In this document: positions 19,455 through 30,480 of the stretch, piece after piece
Layout of the letters: each line of letters opens with the position of its first letter
Position numbering within the stretch: position 1 is the stretch's first letter
NCBI RefSeq assembly: GCF_033568475.1
Contig: NC_133122.1
Location: forward strand, 72,873,442 to 72,937,441
Source of the DNA: Henckelia pumila
Lineage: Eukaryota > Streptophyta > Magnoliopsida > Lamiales > Gesneriaceae
Direction: 5' to 3'
DNA length: 64,000 nucleotides
Notes under the pieces: generated by a model
The model's database searches: none
Told to the model about the DNA's origin: nothing
The model's input: the letters and a program-made list of their open reading frames with translations, nothing else
Translations under genes and position numbers: made by a program

Positions 19455-20856
19455 TGATAAGTGTATTTTATACACTTAATTTATATATGATTTTAATTGT
19501 TAAATATTTGTTTCGAGCAGATTTATGTGGGTATTTTGTGGTTTTTGTGTTTGTAGGAAATTATGGAATTTATGTGGAAAAGGAGAAAAATGAGATTTGA
19601 GAGAAAAGAATTAAAAGAATAAAAGGGAAGAAGAAAGAAGAAAAGAAAAGAAAAGAAACGCACAGACAAAGAAAGGAATAGTGATGGGCTTCTTTATTGG
19701 GCTTAAATGATTAGCGCTTCTTTAAGCGCTAATGGGAAAGAAAGCCAGCGCTATCGCGCTTCAGAGGAGAAGATTGAGAAATCTCGACAGAGGGTTATAC
19801 GCGGGCGCGTGATTTCTGGAGTGGGCGCTTGTCGCCAATTTCTGAACTTGGAAATATTTTATCGGAAGGAAACTTCTATATTTTGTGGGCTTTTGAGTGG
19901 GCTTTGGGAGACGATATAAAAGGGAATTTTTCATCAGACTAAAGGAGGAGCCGCCGCAACAATTACATAGAGAACAGAGATTGATTGTGATCGTGATTTT
20001 TCCTGAGAAGGATTTTCTGGAGCTTTATCGTGAAGAACGAAGACGGAGTTTGATCGACCGAACACGGCGTCGACGACGGATTTGTTTCTTTTATCTTTTA
20101 TTTAATTCTGAATATGTTTGAATTTATGGATTATTGTTTTATTCAGAATTTTATTATGAACTAATTTTTATAGTCTAGAGGTCGGATGGAACCTGGTGTA
20201 GACACTTTCTTGAATTCTTGATTTTATTGGATTGAATTTCTTCTAGATTAATTGTTTTTTCTAGAATTGATTGTCTTTTCAATTATCTGATCAATAATTG
20301 ATTTGTAATATTTATTTGAAATCTGGCACTCGGGAGAGGAGATTTTGAATAGGACCATTGGAAAATACACTGTTAATTGTTTATCTGACTCGGGAGAGCT
20401 TATAACTTTAACAGAGCTTTTAAAGAGAACATAGTTTTGAATTGATCACTGCAAGTAGATTCTTAATAGGGATATTGGAATTCAATTGTAGTTGATATAT
20501 TTTATTCGGCACTCGGGAAAGGGAATAATACACGTAAGTGTTCTTGGCTATTAATTCTTTTAAATTCATGAAGATTAATTAATTAGGATTGATTGTTGTT
20601 GAAACCAGGTGAAATCTATACCTCTAGACCATTTTCTCTGATTGATTATTCCTGAAAGTTGTTTGCGTGCTATCTAAAATCAACTGATTATTTATTTTAA
20701 TTGCAAAATTCTTGATTATTGATTTTCTAGATAAAGTTTGGACTATTCTAATTACAAGCACTATTATTTTCATTTTACTCCCTGAGGGATCGATACTTGA
20801 TTTTATCACTATATTTAAACTTGACACTCGTACGCTTGCGAGGAAATTTCACAACA
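19455..20856 (+). repeat. Athila 3' LTR
   Basis: A 1,402-bp copy of the 5' LTR. Differences seen by eye: a 10-bp deletion near 19588 and single substitutions near 19631, 19816, 19900 and 20061. It is followed by the target duplication CCTCC. Confidence 0.92.
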
Positions 20857-20861
20857 CCTCC

Positions 20862-21260
20862 ACCAAAAGATGCCATCAATAATGGCATAACAGGACAAGG
20901 TGGATAACGGGTGACTCATCCACTAGCTAAAGATGCCATTAATAATGGCATAAAAGGACAAGACAAAATAGCTGTAAGATTTTCTGAAGTTTCTCGGTGA
21001 AACGAGTGGAACCTCAGCTATAAATACAAGCATTCAAGGAAGCTGAAGACATCGAGCATTCCCTTCAGTTTTCTTACAAATAAATTGTTGTAATATTTCT
21101 CTTTCTATTGTAATAAGTTTTCTGTTTATGTATTTCAAGAACAAAGCTACTATGAGTAGCTAAACAAGTTGTCTTCTCCTCTTCAAAGGAGTTGATTTAT
21201 GTAATAATATTATGTCTGAATAATTTTTCTAAAGTCTTTTGTTCTTTCATGCTCACATTT
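20862..21260 (+). promoter_or_regulatory. Promoter-like intergenic region of the pararetrovirus
   Basis: It continues the viral sequence interrupted at 11805. Two 33-35-bp direct repeats (20865-20899 and 20929-20961), each containing the palindrome tgccat-YAATA-atggca, lie upstream of a TATA box (ctataaata, 21018-21026). A poly(A) signal aataaa (21079-21084) lies about 60 bases downstream. Upstream enhancer repeats, TATA box and a poly(A) signal shortly after the transcript start are the layout of caulimovirid pregenomic promoters. The assignment to this virus rests on position and is inferred. Confidence 0.55.
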
Positions 21261-22679
21261 TATAATTAAATTCATATACCATACGCCTTAAGGTAGAAAA
21301 CGAATTAAGGCTGTGCTGGGTGCCGTTGAAGAAGCTTGTGCAGAAACCATCTGTTGCGACTGCGTGGTTGGAGTGTGAGGAGCACTTCGTAAAACTCGGC
21401 ATGTATGACCCGACGACACTATGGTCAAAGAGCTATTTGAATTTAATTCATCTTACGGAAGCATGTTGGACCCTAATCCATAGTATATCGGCTGGAAACC
21501 TTGCGTAACCGATAGTTCTGCTTGTCCTGAACGGGTTCGATAGGTAAAACAATGCCACATACAAAGGATTAAATGCTAAACACTTTGTTAAGACAAATTT
21601 GGGGACCACTAGGGAGTTGAAACAAAGAAATTTGAGTGTAGGGAGTTAAGAGAAAGAAATGTTTGGGTTTGGGGATTTTAAAATAATTTGCCCATAAATA
21701 TATATATTTGAAAATAAATTTCAAATTTAAAGTTTAATAATTTGGAAAATTGCTCTCATTTTCAAGTTTTGACTTTTCCAATACGTGTTTAGAAGTTAAA
21801 TTTGCATGATATATATTATCTCAAATATTGTGATTATTTTTTTGAGTAACATGAAAATTCAACATTATGTTTGGCATTTATATTCTTGATTTTAAATGCA
21901 ACTATATTTGAAAATATTGGTTTTATTCACATTATGTTCATATTAAATTATTATTATGTTATTTATAATTTAATATAAACAATTTATGTTAAAAATGTGA
22001 ATAAAATTTTTGATGAAAATTTTTTTGGCATGGAGATTCACATTATGGAGTTAAATAATAATTATGAGTTGACATTATAAAACATAATCTAAGGGAGTTC
22101 TTCACAGACCGGTTTAAACTGCCTTGACTTGCAACTGGTCTCCCTGATGAACGTTGCTCTGTCTAAGAAGATAGGTTTTTAAAGAGGCCTCGCCGTACCT
22201 ATCAACTGGGAGCACTCTTAGAAAGTGTCGATTGTGTTACTAAGTAATTATTATTATAAAACGTTAAGTGAAGCCAAAATTTTTGTTCAGTGAACCGTAT
22301 AATTTTAAATAATTAAGGTTTAGCCTCAGCACCCTTAATTAGACAAAATTATGCAATAAGTTATTTTGGATCACATAATGGACATAAATTGTAATTAATT
22401 GCATAAATATGATGAATTTTACCCCACAGAGATATTTATTATATTTATGTGATTAATTAGAATAAAATATCAAAATTATATTTTTCTTAATTTACCCACA
22501 GAAGTTAAGGAAAATTATTTTTGATAGTTTTATTATAAAGTTACAGAAAAATCTTATTGAATTAAAACTTTAGCCCACAGGCAAGTTTTATGTCACTAGA
22601 TTTTTATGACATGTTTTTTAAACATGAAATTTATCTCAAATTTTTTTAAGTTAATAAGCATATATATTTTTATGCAGTT
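21261..22679 (+). other. AT-rich leader-like sequence, no gene recognised
   Basis: A stretch of 1.4 kb between the viral promoter region and the copia gag. A moderately GC-rich part (21309-21560) has a 62-codon frame (21320-21508) with no recognisable product. It may be viral leader or the 5' untranslated region of the copia element. The part from 22080 to 22679, with repeated 'cccacaga/ggcaag' phrases and an acceptor-like 'tttttatgcag' just before the gag ATG, is more likely copia leader. No LTR or primer site could be identified. Confidence 0.4.
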
Positions 22680-25360
22680 ATGCAACCTGCGAGTTTTTCT
22701 GATATGAAATGTGATATTCCCGATCTAAAGGGCAATAATTATAAAATATGGAAAGAAAGAATTCTTCTTCAATTAGGGTGGATGGATATTGATTATGCTA
22801 TTCGAAAAATCAAACCACCTGCTATTACTGAAAATAGCATTTCGGATGATGTTGATCTGTATGAAAAGTGGGAGCGATCTAATCGACTCTGCATAATGTT
22901 CATAAAGACCAAGATCTCTACTGGTATGCGTGGTTCTGTCGATCAGCATAATAATGTCAAAGAGTTACTGAAGGCTATTGATGAACAATTTCAGTCTTCA
23001 GATAAGGCACTTGCCAATACCCTAATTATGAAATTCTCTTTATTATGGCTCACCAATGTGAGAGGTGTGCGCGAGCACATCACGAAAATGCGGGATATAG
23101 CGGCTCGACTGAAGATACTTGAAGTGGATATATCTGAAACTTTCTTGGTGCATTACATTTTGAATACCCTTTCATAACAATACGGTCCTTTTAAAATTTC
23201 TTATAACACACATAAAGATAAATGGTCGATTAATGAACTTATTACCATGTGTGTTCAAGAAGAAGGGAGGTTGTTAATGGAATCGGGTGAGAGTGTGCTG
23301 CTGGCGATAAAAGGAAAGAATCAGAATCAGAATCAGAATCAGGCCAATAAGAAATGGAAAGGTAAAATACCGTCCCAAGGAGGAATTAAAAAGGAATCCA
23401 AGTGTTTTTTCTGTAAAAAAAAAAGGGCACATGAGGAAGAATTGCTCTAAATTCCAGAAATGGCTTGAGACAAAAGGTATTCCAATCTCATTTGTCTGTT
23501 ATGAATCTAATATGGTTGATATGATTTATAACACTTGGTGGATTGATTCTGGTTCTACAATCCATGTTACAAATACCTTGCAGGGTATGCAAAACCTAAG
23601 GAAACCTCTGGGAAATGAGCGGAACATCTATTCAGGAAACAAGATGTCTTCGCTTGTTGAGGCTATTGGGACTTGCTGCCTAGTTTTGGATAGTGGTTAT
23701 ATTTTGAAATTGGAAAAGACATTTTATGTTCCTAGTTTCTCTAGGAATTTAATTTCTGTTTCAAGACTTGTACCATTTGGTTATTCCTTTCAGTTTTTGA
23801 ATAACTCAATAAATTTATTTTATAAATCCAATCTTGTTGGAAATGGTACAATTATTGATGGTCTTTTCTCTCTTTCTTTACAAAATAATACAAATACCAC
23901 TATGCATGTTCAGGGAGGTATTAAAAGATGTGTTATAAATGAAGATTTCTCTATATTGTGGCATCGGAGATTGGGACATATCTCCATTGAAAGAATAAAA
24001 TTATTAGTAAAAGATGGAGTACTTAGTACTCTAGATTTTGCTGATTTTGAAACTTGTGTGGACTGCATTAAAGGAAAGCAGACCAACAAGTCTAAAAAGG
24101 GTGCCAAGAGGAGTACAGACATATTAGAAATCATACATTCAGATATATGTTGTCCAGACATGGACATGCAAAATCCGAAATATTTCATCTCTTTCATTGA
24201 TGATTACTCACGATACATGTATATCTACTTGCTTCATAACAAAAACAAAGCTTTGGATGCCTTTAAGGTTTTCAAGGCCGAAGTGGAGAAGCAATGTAAA
24301 AAAAACATATTAAGATTGTGAGGACTGATAAAGGTGGAGAATATTATTGTAGATACACTGAAAATGGACAAGCATCTGGTCCGTTTGCAAAGTTTCTCCA
24401 AGAACATGGGATTGTTGCCCAATATACTTTGCCTGGTTCTCCAGACCAAAATGGCGTAGCAGAAAGGAGAAACCGAACATTATTGGATATGGTGCGGAGC
24501 ATGTTTAGTAGCTCCAAACTTCCTAAATCCTTGTGGACCAAAGCTCTTAAGACAGCTGTGTATATATTAAACCGTGTTCCAATAAAGGCTATTCCAAAAA
24601 CGCCATTTGAATTGTTTAAAGGTTGGAAACCGAGTTTGCAACATATACGCATTTGGGGCTGTCCTTCTAAAATAAGAGTTAACAACCCACAAGAAAATAA
24701 GCTGGACCCTAGAACTATAAGTGGATATTTCATTGGATATGCCAAAAAATCCAAAGGGTACAGATTTTATTGTCCATCTCATAGCACTAGAATTATGGAA
24801 TCAAGAAATGCAAAGTTTCTTGAAAATGACTTGAATAGTGGGAGTGATCACTTTAATGACACATTTTTTTAAAGAAGATCACATTAATGTGCAACCCTCT
24901 TATTCAGGTGAAAGATTGATTGTTGTTCACACCCCTTAAGCACAAACGGGTGTTAGACAACCGATCACTGAAGTTCCACAAATCGCTGATGATATTCTAA
25001 TAGATCAAGTTGTTAATGAGGATCAACAAGAAATTGTTGATCAACCAGTTACTCAAAATAACAACCTAAGGAGATCTACTAGAATAAGAAGGTCAGCGAT
25101 ATCTAGTGATTATATTGTGTATCTACAAGAATCGGATTTTAACATCGGAGCCGAAAATGATCCTGAAACTTTTTCACAAGCCATGAGTTGTAACGAGTCA
25201 AAATTATGGTATGATGCTATGAAAGAAGAGATTAATTCTATGGCATTTAATGGAGTCTGGGATCTTGTTCAGTTGCCTGATGGTGTAAAAGCCATTGGAT
25301 GTAAATGGGTCTTCAAAACAAAAAAAGACTCATTGGGCAACATTGAAAGATATAACAGAC
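22680..25360 (+). pseudogene. Copia gag-pol remnant, truncated in RT
   Basis: The gag starts at ATG 22680 and stops at 23175 (UBN2-like domain). A CCHC knuckle near 23404 is frameshifted at a run of ten A (about 23417). The protease motif WWIDSGSTIHVTN is near 23540. The integrase zinc finger (WHRRLGH...CVDC) and catalytic core run from 23960, with a frameshift at an A run near 24300 and then the final catalytic Glu segment (NGVAERRNRTLLDM). After a stop at 24872 the linker is degenerate, and RT resumes at about 25117 (ALG..GCKWVFKTK-type N-terminus) but ends at 25360. RT core and RNase H are missing. It is defective; the lineage was not determined. Confidence 0.8.
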
Positions 25361-25768
25361 TGTAAGAAAATATGACACATAATTAAAACGAGATATATAC
25401 GATGATGGAAGCGGTGACGACCGATGCCGCCATACTTGAACACTGTGCATATGGCGTCTCACATTCAAAAAAGTGAGACACACAACGCACACTTAGTTTG
25501 AATCTCGTGCTTCCGAACACTCATTGATGGTATGAGAATTTGCCTATAAATACCGAGGCTCTTGAGGTCCCTAAGCACACAACTCATAACAACACAAATA
25601 CACCATCTACGAGAGAGTTGGAGTGTTTAGAAGGCCGCTTCAACTGGAGAGGAAAGCAGCACACTTACAAATTATTCGATGGCTGGAGGTAACGCTCGAT
25701 TTTACTTCCGCATATTATTTATCATGTTCATATATTGTATAAACATGATTATTGAGAAAACTCTAACA
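25361..25768 (+). mobile_element. Lone copia-type LTR (408 bp), boundary inferred
   Basis: TG...CA sequence (tgtaagaaaat...ctctaaca) with a TATA box (cctataaata, 25543-25552) and a following leader-like region, the usual organisation of a short copia LTR. It begins exactly where the copia RT breaks off. No polypurine tract precedes it and the flanks (CAGAC, TAAAA) do not form a target duplication. It could be the 3' LTR of the truncated element after an internal deletion, or a fragment of another element. Confidence 0.5.
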
Positions 25769-26156
25769 TAAAATTCATAATTTGATGACTATAAGGCCCC
25801 AATTTTCGATATCTTTTAAGGCTTGAATCGCATGGTAAAAAAAAGCTTTAAATGTATGAAGAAGTGGCAGTTACATTGTGCATGCAACCTTCGATTTCGA
25901 ATTATGTTAACCCTTAATTTGTCAAACATTGCTGTCAATTGAAAAAGGCCATAAAACTTCATTTGACTGAGTTATCAATGTAAGATCATCTCATTATACA
26001 ACAAGATCCAACCTTCATTAAATAAATAAGACAAAATACTACATAAAATTATTCATCCACATATTAAAATTAAAAATCCTTATTCATGCTTCGAATTTCA
26101 TAACAAAGTGCAACGACACAAAGATCAACAACGTTCGAAAGCCAAGAGCGAATCGA
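25769..26156. other. AT-rich 3' flank of the PR-10 gene
   Basis: Non-coding AT-rich DNA between the copia LTR and the PR-10 stop codon, probably containing the 3' untranslated region of that minus-strand gene. I see nothing else in it. Confidence 0.5.
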
Positions 26157-26853
26157 TTAAACATAAGAATTAGGATTTTGAATAAGGTAGGCTTCCACAG
26201 CTTTATACATTGCAAGAACTTTTTCTTTGCCTGCCTTAACTTCCTCTTCTTTGAGAGTAAAATCTCCGGTGGTGTAGTATGTGCTTGTAACTTTTAAAAT
26301 GGAGCCGCCATCCGGCGACTGCTCGAATTTTACGTTGCAAGTAATCTTCTCGAGCTTGTCAACCAGAGAATCTCCCTCGATCAATGTGTATCCATATGTC
26401 AGCGTCTCTTGATCGAGCTCGTCTACGCGATACTTCACATACTTGATTGGACTACCTGGATGAACTAACAATCATAAGTTGATGTAAATACAGTTGTATA
26501 TAAGTGTAATGAGCATTTTGTTAGCTCAAATGAGAGAATGGATGACATGATAATAGTCTTAACATGAAACATACTTTTGATACACATGACACACACATAT
26601 ATATCAAATATTAAGATACGAAACAAAATAAAAAGGTTAAAAAAAGTAATATCAAAATGGATAAGTGACCTTCAGCAAAGTTGATCTGCTTAATGCTCCC
26701 GGCACCTCCGTCTCCTTGTGTGATATTGATGCTCTTGATGGCTTGGGGCATCAGCTTCGGAATTAGGTTGTGTGAATCCATGATAGAGGCCTTAAAGATC
26801 CTTGATGGTGACACTGGTGAAGTATGTTCATCACTGAATTTGGTTATGGCCAT
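26157..26853 (-). CDS. PR-10 / Bet v 1 family protein, two exons, 160 aa
   Basis: Exon 1 is 26670-26853 and exon 2 is 26157-26455; a 214-bp GT-AG intron (26456-26669) splits the Gly codon at residue 62, the conserved PR-10 intron position. The joined product is 160 residues, the usual family length. The P-loop-like glycine motif GDGGAG is at about residues 47-52, the EGSPIKYVKYRVD strand follows the intron, and the C-terminal helix (EKVLAMYKAVEAYLIQNP) is intact. Family members are cytosolic proteins with a hydrophobic cavity that binds cytokinins, flavonoids or alkaloid precursors, often pathogen- or stress-induced; some Lamiales and poppy relatives are enzymes. The ligand cannot be told from sequence. 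The frame looks functional. Confidence 0.93.
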
Positions 26854-26944
26854 GACTTGATCGGTTAATTTGTTATTCGAAAAAACTCTCGAAAACCCCG
26901 ATTAATCGAATGTATGATGAAGAAGAAGAAAAAGCTTGAAGGAA

Positions 26945-26953
26945 ATTTATAGA
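26945..26953 (-). promoter_or_regulatory. TATA box of the PR-10 gene
   Basis: The minus strand reads tctataaat about 95 bases before the ATG at 26853, a normal plant core-promoter distance. A CT-rich stretch (ctttttcttcttcttcatc) lies between it and the ATG. Confidence 0.6.
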
Positions 26954-27628
26954 CTAGCTAGCTCGTCTCATGATGAAAGTTTTTTTTTTTTTTTGCTTGA
27001 AATGATTCTCAATTCTATACTAACGCTAAGAGTAATGTTATATGTACAACGAAATTTATACATCAAATCTTACAACATCAAAAATTCAATACAAAATTTT
27101 ATTTATCAAAATCTCGCGATAAAATAGCTAAATCTAACAATATAATTGTTGCAAATATCGTTGTACACAATATTTGTATTACCTTTAGCATTATTCTAAT
27201 GCTAATCACGGAATATATATACAATTAGGCTACTTCGTAAAATAAAACAAAGCAAGATTCCAACTGCCAATATATATAGTAGCTTCTTCTTCTTTCTATA
27301 AAATCTATGAGCTCTTCATTTTTTTTACTAAAGTTTGAGTAAATTAAATTTATTTTTGACTCTAAACTTTCAAATAAATATTTTTAATTTTTTTAATTGA
27401 ATTTTATCCTTATAATTCTAGTTCAAAGAATTTAAGTATATCAAAGAAATTACCATCAGACTCTCATAAAAAAAGCCTTTTAAAAGAAGTAAAGATTCCT
27501 TTCTCTTCGCAGTAAATGATAATTACAACACAAGGTAATAATTATTTGTATCACATTGATTCAACTATAACATACAAAATACAAATATCCCTCTTATCAA
27601 TTATCCTTTATATAAATGAATAAGCTGC
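26954..27628. other. AT-rich intergenic DNA between PR-10 and AHL
   Basis: Upstream region of PR-10 and downstream flank of the AHL gene. It contains a poly-T run near 26980 and AT-rich filler, with no ORF or repeat that I can support. Confidence 0.5.
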
Positions 27629-28658
27629 CTACGTAGACTTTGCTAAAGCCCGGCCCGATGGCCATGAATAACCCTCGGAAGGCAAGTTACCGTTGGTGAT
27701 GAGATTCTGCGGAAGCCCGTAAACCTCGGAGTGATTCACAACTGCGACGTTAACCTCGTCGTCTTCGCCCAAAGGCAGACGATCGAATGTTGCATTCATG
27801 AATGTCGCGGCCATGATCACCACAGGGCCCGAAGCTATCAGTGCCCCCACCACATTTCCTCCCACCACTTGTCCCTGAGCTCCGGCCAGATAGATCGTCA
27901 GGCCCGTCACCCCTGGCGGCGCCGGTGGCGGCAGAATCGAACCCAGTAAAGAAACTATCTCAAACCTGCTATATATGGAATATATATATATATAATGTGC
28001 ATGCTAGCTAATTTTATAATAAGTTCTTCCCAGATTCAACATTAAATCTCACACACAATCTTATATATCACATTTGTGCGGCTTTATTTATTTTTATTAA
28101 TCTTGTATATGAATTTATGATCGAGGATGCATCTTAAAGAAATACCAACTTATAAAATTAACTTGTAGCTAGGTAATATATAAGTACCCAAATTTGGATA
28201 AATAAATTTTCAATCTTTGAAAATTGTATAGCATTGATCAATTCTAAATTAGCTAGACTCGATCCAAATATTAATTAGTATCTTGGAAAGTACTATAGAT
28301 TTGCAAAAGAAGTTGGTGAAATTAACCTGCCATGGAGAGTGACAATGGATCCCGAAGACGATGGTTGCCGCAATGCGACATTAGTAACACAACCCGTAGC
28401 ACTAAGCACGCAAATTCCACGTTGTTTTTTACGCGCGAAATTTATCAAACTCTCGCTCAAGTCGCAACCCGAAGTCACCTCCATCGCGTGTGCCTTCAAC
28501 GCATTGGCACTATCCCTAGTGATGATTATGGGGGGCTTGGGCTTGTTCTTGGACCCCGCCGGCCTACCGCGGGGTCGCCTTGTTGCGGCATCGATCCGTT
28601 GGTCGTTTTCGAAGATGGGTTTAGTCGCAGGGACTGTGAGATCTCCTCCTCCAGCCAT
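27629..28658 (-). CDS. AT-hook motif nuclear-localized (AHL) protein, two exons, 222 aa
   Basis: Exon 1 is 28327-28658 and exon 2 is 27629-27965; a 361-bp GT-AG intron (27966-28326) lies inside the PPC/DUF296 domain and splits an Arg codon ([12 protein letters not shown]). One AT-hook with the type-I extension ([18 protein letters not shown]) is at about residues 27-44, followed by the PPC domain (about residues 50-185). AHL proteins bind the minor groove of AT-rich DNA in the nucleus and form oligomers through PPC. They repress growth, flowering or immune genes. The sequence is closest in feel to the short clade-A members (TEK/GIANT KILLER-like), a recollection. Clade-A genes are normally intronless, so the intron is unusual. 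The frame is intact. Confidence 0.92.
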
Positions 28659-29670
28659 TTTCTTTTAAACTTGTTTTTTTCTTGGTTAGCAATGGTGTAA
28701 TTTTGAGTTTGGGGAGTTGGGTTTTTGTAGTGGGGGAATGCATGCAAGATAAATTTATGATGAAAAGGTGAATGAAATGATTATAGATTAGGATACGGTT
28801 AAGTGAGTGTAAGCGATATAGTAATAGATTATAGCTTGGGTTTCATTCCTAACTTGCAACAAATTTTTGTTTCATGTCAATTGCCTTCTCCAACAAACAT
28901 TAATTTCATCATTGATTATAAACCATGTAATTAATTTAACGACAAAATTATTAGATAAATTGTCTCATTTATATAGCTAGTTTTTCATGAACGTCTAACT
29001 CAAATACTTATAAGGTTAATCGCATACATTATTTCTGCGAAATACCGAGATTGCTAAAAACTCTCATCAGTTAGCTCCGTGTGTTCTTTTTCTTTAATCA
29101 TGAGCACATACCTCTCTATGTTTTTGTGTTCTTTAATCTTGAGCACATAGAGGTATGTTTTCAAGACAAATTGCATACATTATCCCTATGAAATACACCG
29201 AGATTACTTGCTAAAAACTCTCATCAGTTAGATCCCTATATTTTTTAATTTTGAGCACATACTTCTCTATGTTTTCAAAAATTTGAGCAGACAACCCCTT
29301 TGCCCGTAATGTGCACTATATTAACAATTACTTTATTAATGTTTCTGTAACACGAAAACAGTGTAACCTTTATACATCTAATTCAAACACTCCTTAGAAA
29401 ACGATGTGGGACGAGAGCCTAATTGGTTTTAATTTGCATAATATTATCTCCATGACTCCATCTTTAAGACTACTAGCTGATTATATTTACACTCGCTTTG
29501 TCAAATTTACCATCCTAACTATTACGTACCGGTTATCTCTAGTTGTAGTTTAATTTAATAATATACATGATGTTATTAATTGTGCTCCATTAATTTTATA
29601 AGAACCTATTATTATTTAATTAGTTCATAGCCTCGAGTTTACATATCAAAACTTAGAGTTCCAGTAGAAG
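28659..29670. repeat. AHL upstream region with a local duplication
   Basis: Upstream DNA of the AHL gene, AT-rich. A segment of about 120-140 bp is duplicated at about 29022-29160 and 29170-29290; the shared phrases are 'ctaaaaactctcatcagttag' and 'gagcacata(c)-tctctatgtttt'. The first copy also contains an inverted pair (gagcacatacctctctatg / catagaggtatg). Related phrases recur near 39600-39660. No gene is seen. Confidence 0.6.
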
Positions 29671-29677
29671 AAAATGA

Positions 29678-29954
29678 GGAAAATAGTCTTTTTTCACTAA
29701 CACGTTCAAGTTTGGTTTTTGGTTCATTAGATTTTCAAACTTTAGTTTTGACATATTAACTTTTAAATTTCAGTTCTTTTGATACAATTATTGATGTGAC
29801 GCCTGAAAATACAGCTATGGTGTCAAAAAAATGTTGATGCAATTGGATCAAATAACCAAAAAATTAAAAAGCAGTCTACCAAAACAAAACTTTTTCAACT
29901 TCAATGACCAAAATCAAAATTAGGTAAGTTAATGAACTAAAAAAATCATGTTTC
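29678..29954. mobile_element. Foldback MITE-like element, copy 1
   Basis: The left arm (ggttcattagattttcaaactttagttttg...) and right arm are inverted around 29800, giving one large imperfect hairpin of about 280 bp. The same family is present at 31764-32088. AT-rich and non-coding, with no clear target duplication. Confidence 0.6.
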
Positions 29955-30077
29955 CCAAAAAATTATCCTTCCCATAGACGAAAAATCATTCACCGATTAT
30001 CTTCAAGCTATGTATAGGCTATGGTAGTTATGCAAATAATGTTTTATAATTTCGAATTTCAATTGCAATAAACACAA

Positions 30078-30082
<5 letters not shown>

Positions 30083-30117
<35 letters not shown>

Positions 30118-30478
30118 GGTATTCAACCAAAGTCTCACATTGGAAGATCAAGGGAAATATCATGTGTTAATAAATGGAATGATATCTTCATTGCTATGAG
30201 AAGTTTTGGGCGGTTCCAAAAGTAAAATCATGAGGGTTTGTGTCCAAAGTGGACAATCCTACCAATGTGAGATATCGAATTCTATTACTTAACAAATGGC
30301 ACCGTCCGTCCCACATTGGAAGATAAAAAAAAAAATCATGGGTTAATAAATGGAATGCTATTTCGATTGGTATGACCCCTTTAGGGTGATTCCAAAAGTA
30401 AAATCATGAAGATAATATCATACCAATGTGAGATATCGAATTCTATTGCTTAACATATATATATGTATATATATATAT
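30083..30478. repeat. (TA)n microsatellite and two diverged tandem repeat units
   Basis: A (TA)n tract at 30083-30110 is followed by two related units of about 160-185 bp (30111-30289 and 30297-30450). Both start near 'cccacattggaagat', share 'ggttaataaatggaatg' and end with 'taccaatgtgagatatcgaattctatt-cttaaca'. Each unit has short inverted ends (tctcacattgg / ccaatgtgaga). Another (TA)n follows. Probably a dispersed non-autonomous element in tandem. Confidence 0.6.
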
Positions 30479-30480
30479 AT

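Larger units (their letters stand above)
11806..20856 (+). mobile_element. Non-autonomous Athila-type gypsy element lacking RT, RNase H and integrase
   Basis: Two LTRs (11806-13217 and 19455-20856) are flanked by a perfect 5-bp duplication CCTCC (11801-11805, 20857-20861). The primer site tggcgccgttgccgggga (13224-13241) is the tRNA-Asp type of the Athila/Tat group. The internal part holds gag-protease (13353-15578), a spacer with GCGC palindromes, and a 388-aa ORF (16646-17812) before a long 3' untranslated region and the purine tract. The whole RT-RNase H-integrase section is absent. By eye the LTRs differ by about four substitutions and one 10-bp indel, so insertion was recent and must have used enzymes supplied in trans. 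It interrupts the pararetrovirus. Confidence 0.9.
486..21260 (+). other. Endogenous pararetrovirus (Caulimoviridae type), decayed and interrupted
   Basis: Ordered on the plus strand are a tRNA-Met primer site, small ORFs, a capsid-like ORF with CCHC knuckle, a 30K-type movement protein, aspartic protease, reverse transcriptase, RNase H, a further ORF and a promoter-like intergenic region. No integrase and no LTR pair are seen, which separates it from LTR retrotransposons. The order capsid, movement protein, polymerase and downstream ORF is closest to the layout of cavemovirus/solendovirus-like genomes (family knowledge, not tested). It is broken by many stops and frameshifts and by three transposon insertions (507-2574, 7533-9865, 11806-20856). 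An old, non-functional copy is the simplest reading. Confidence 0.8.
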
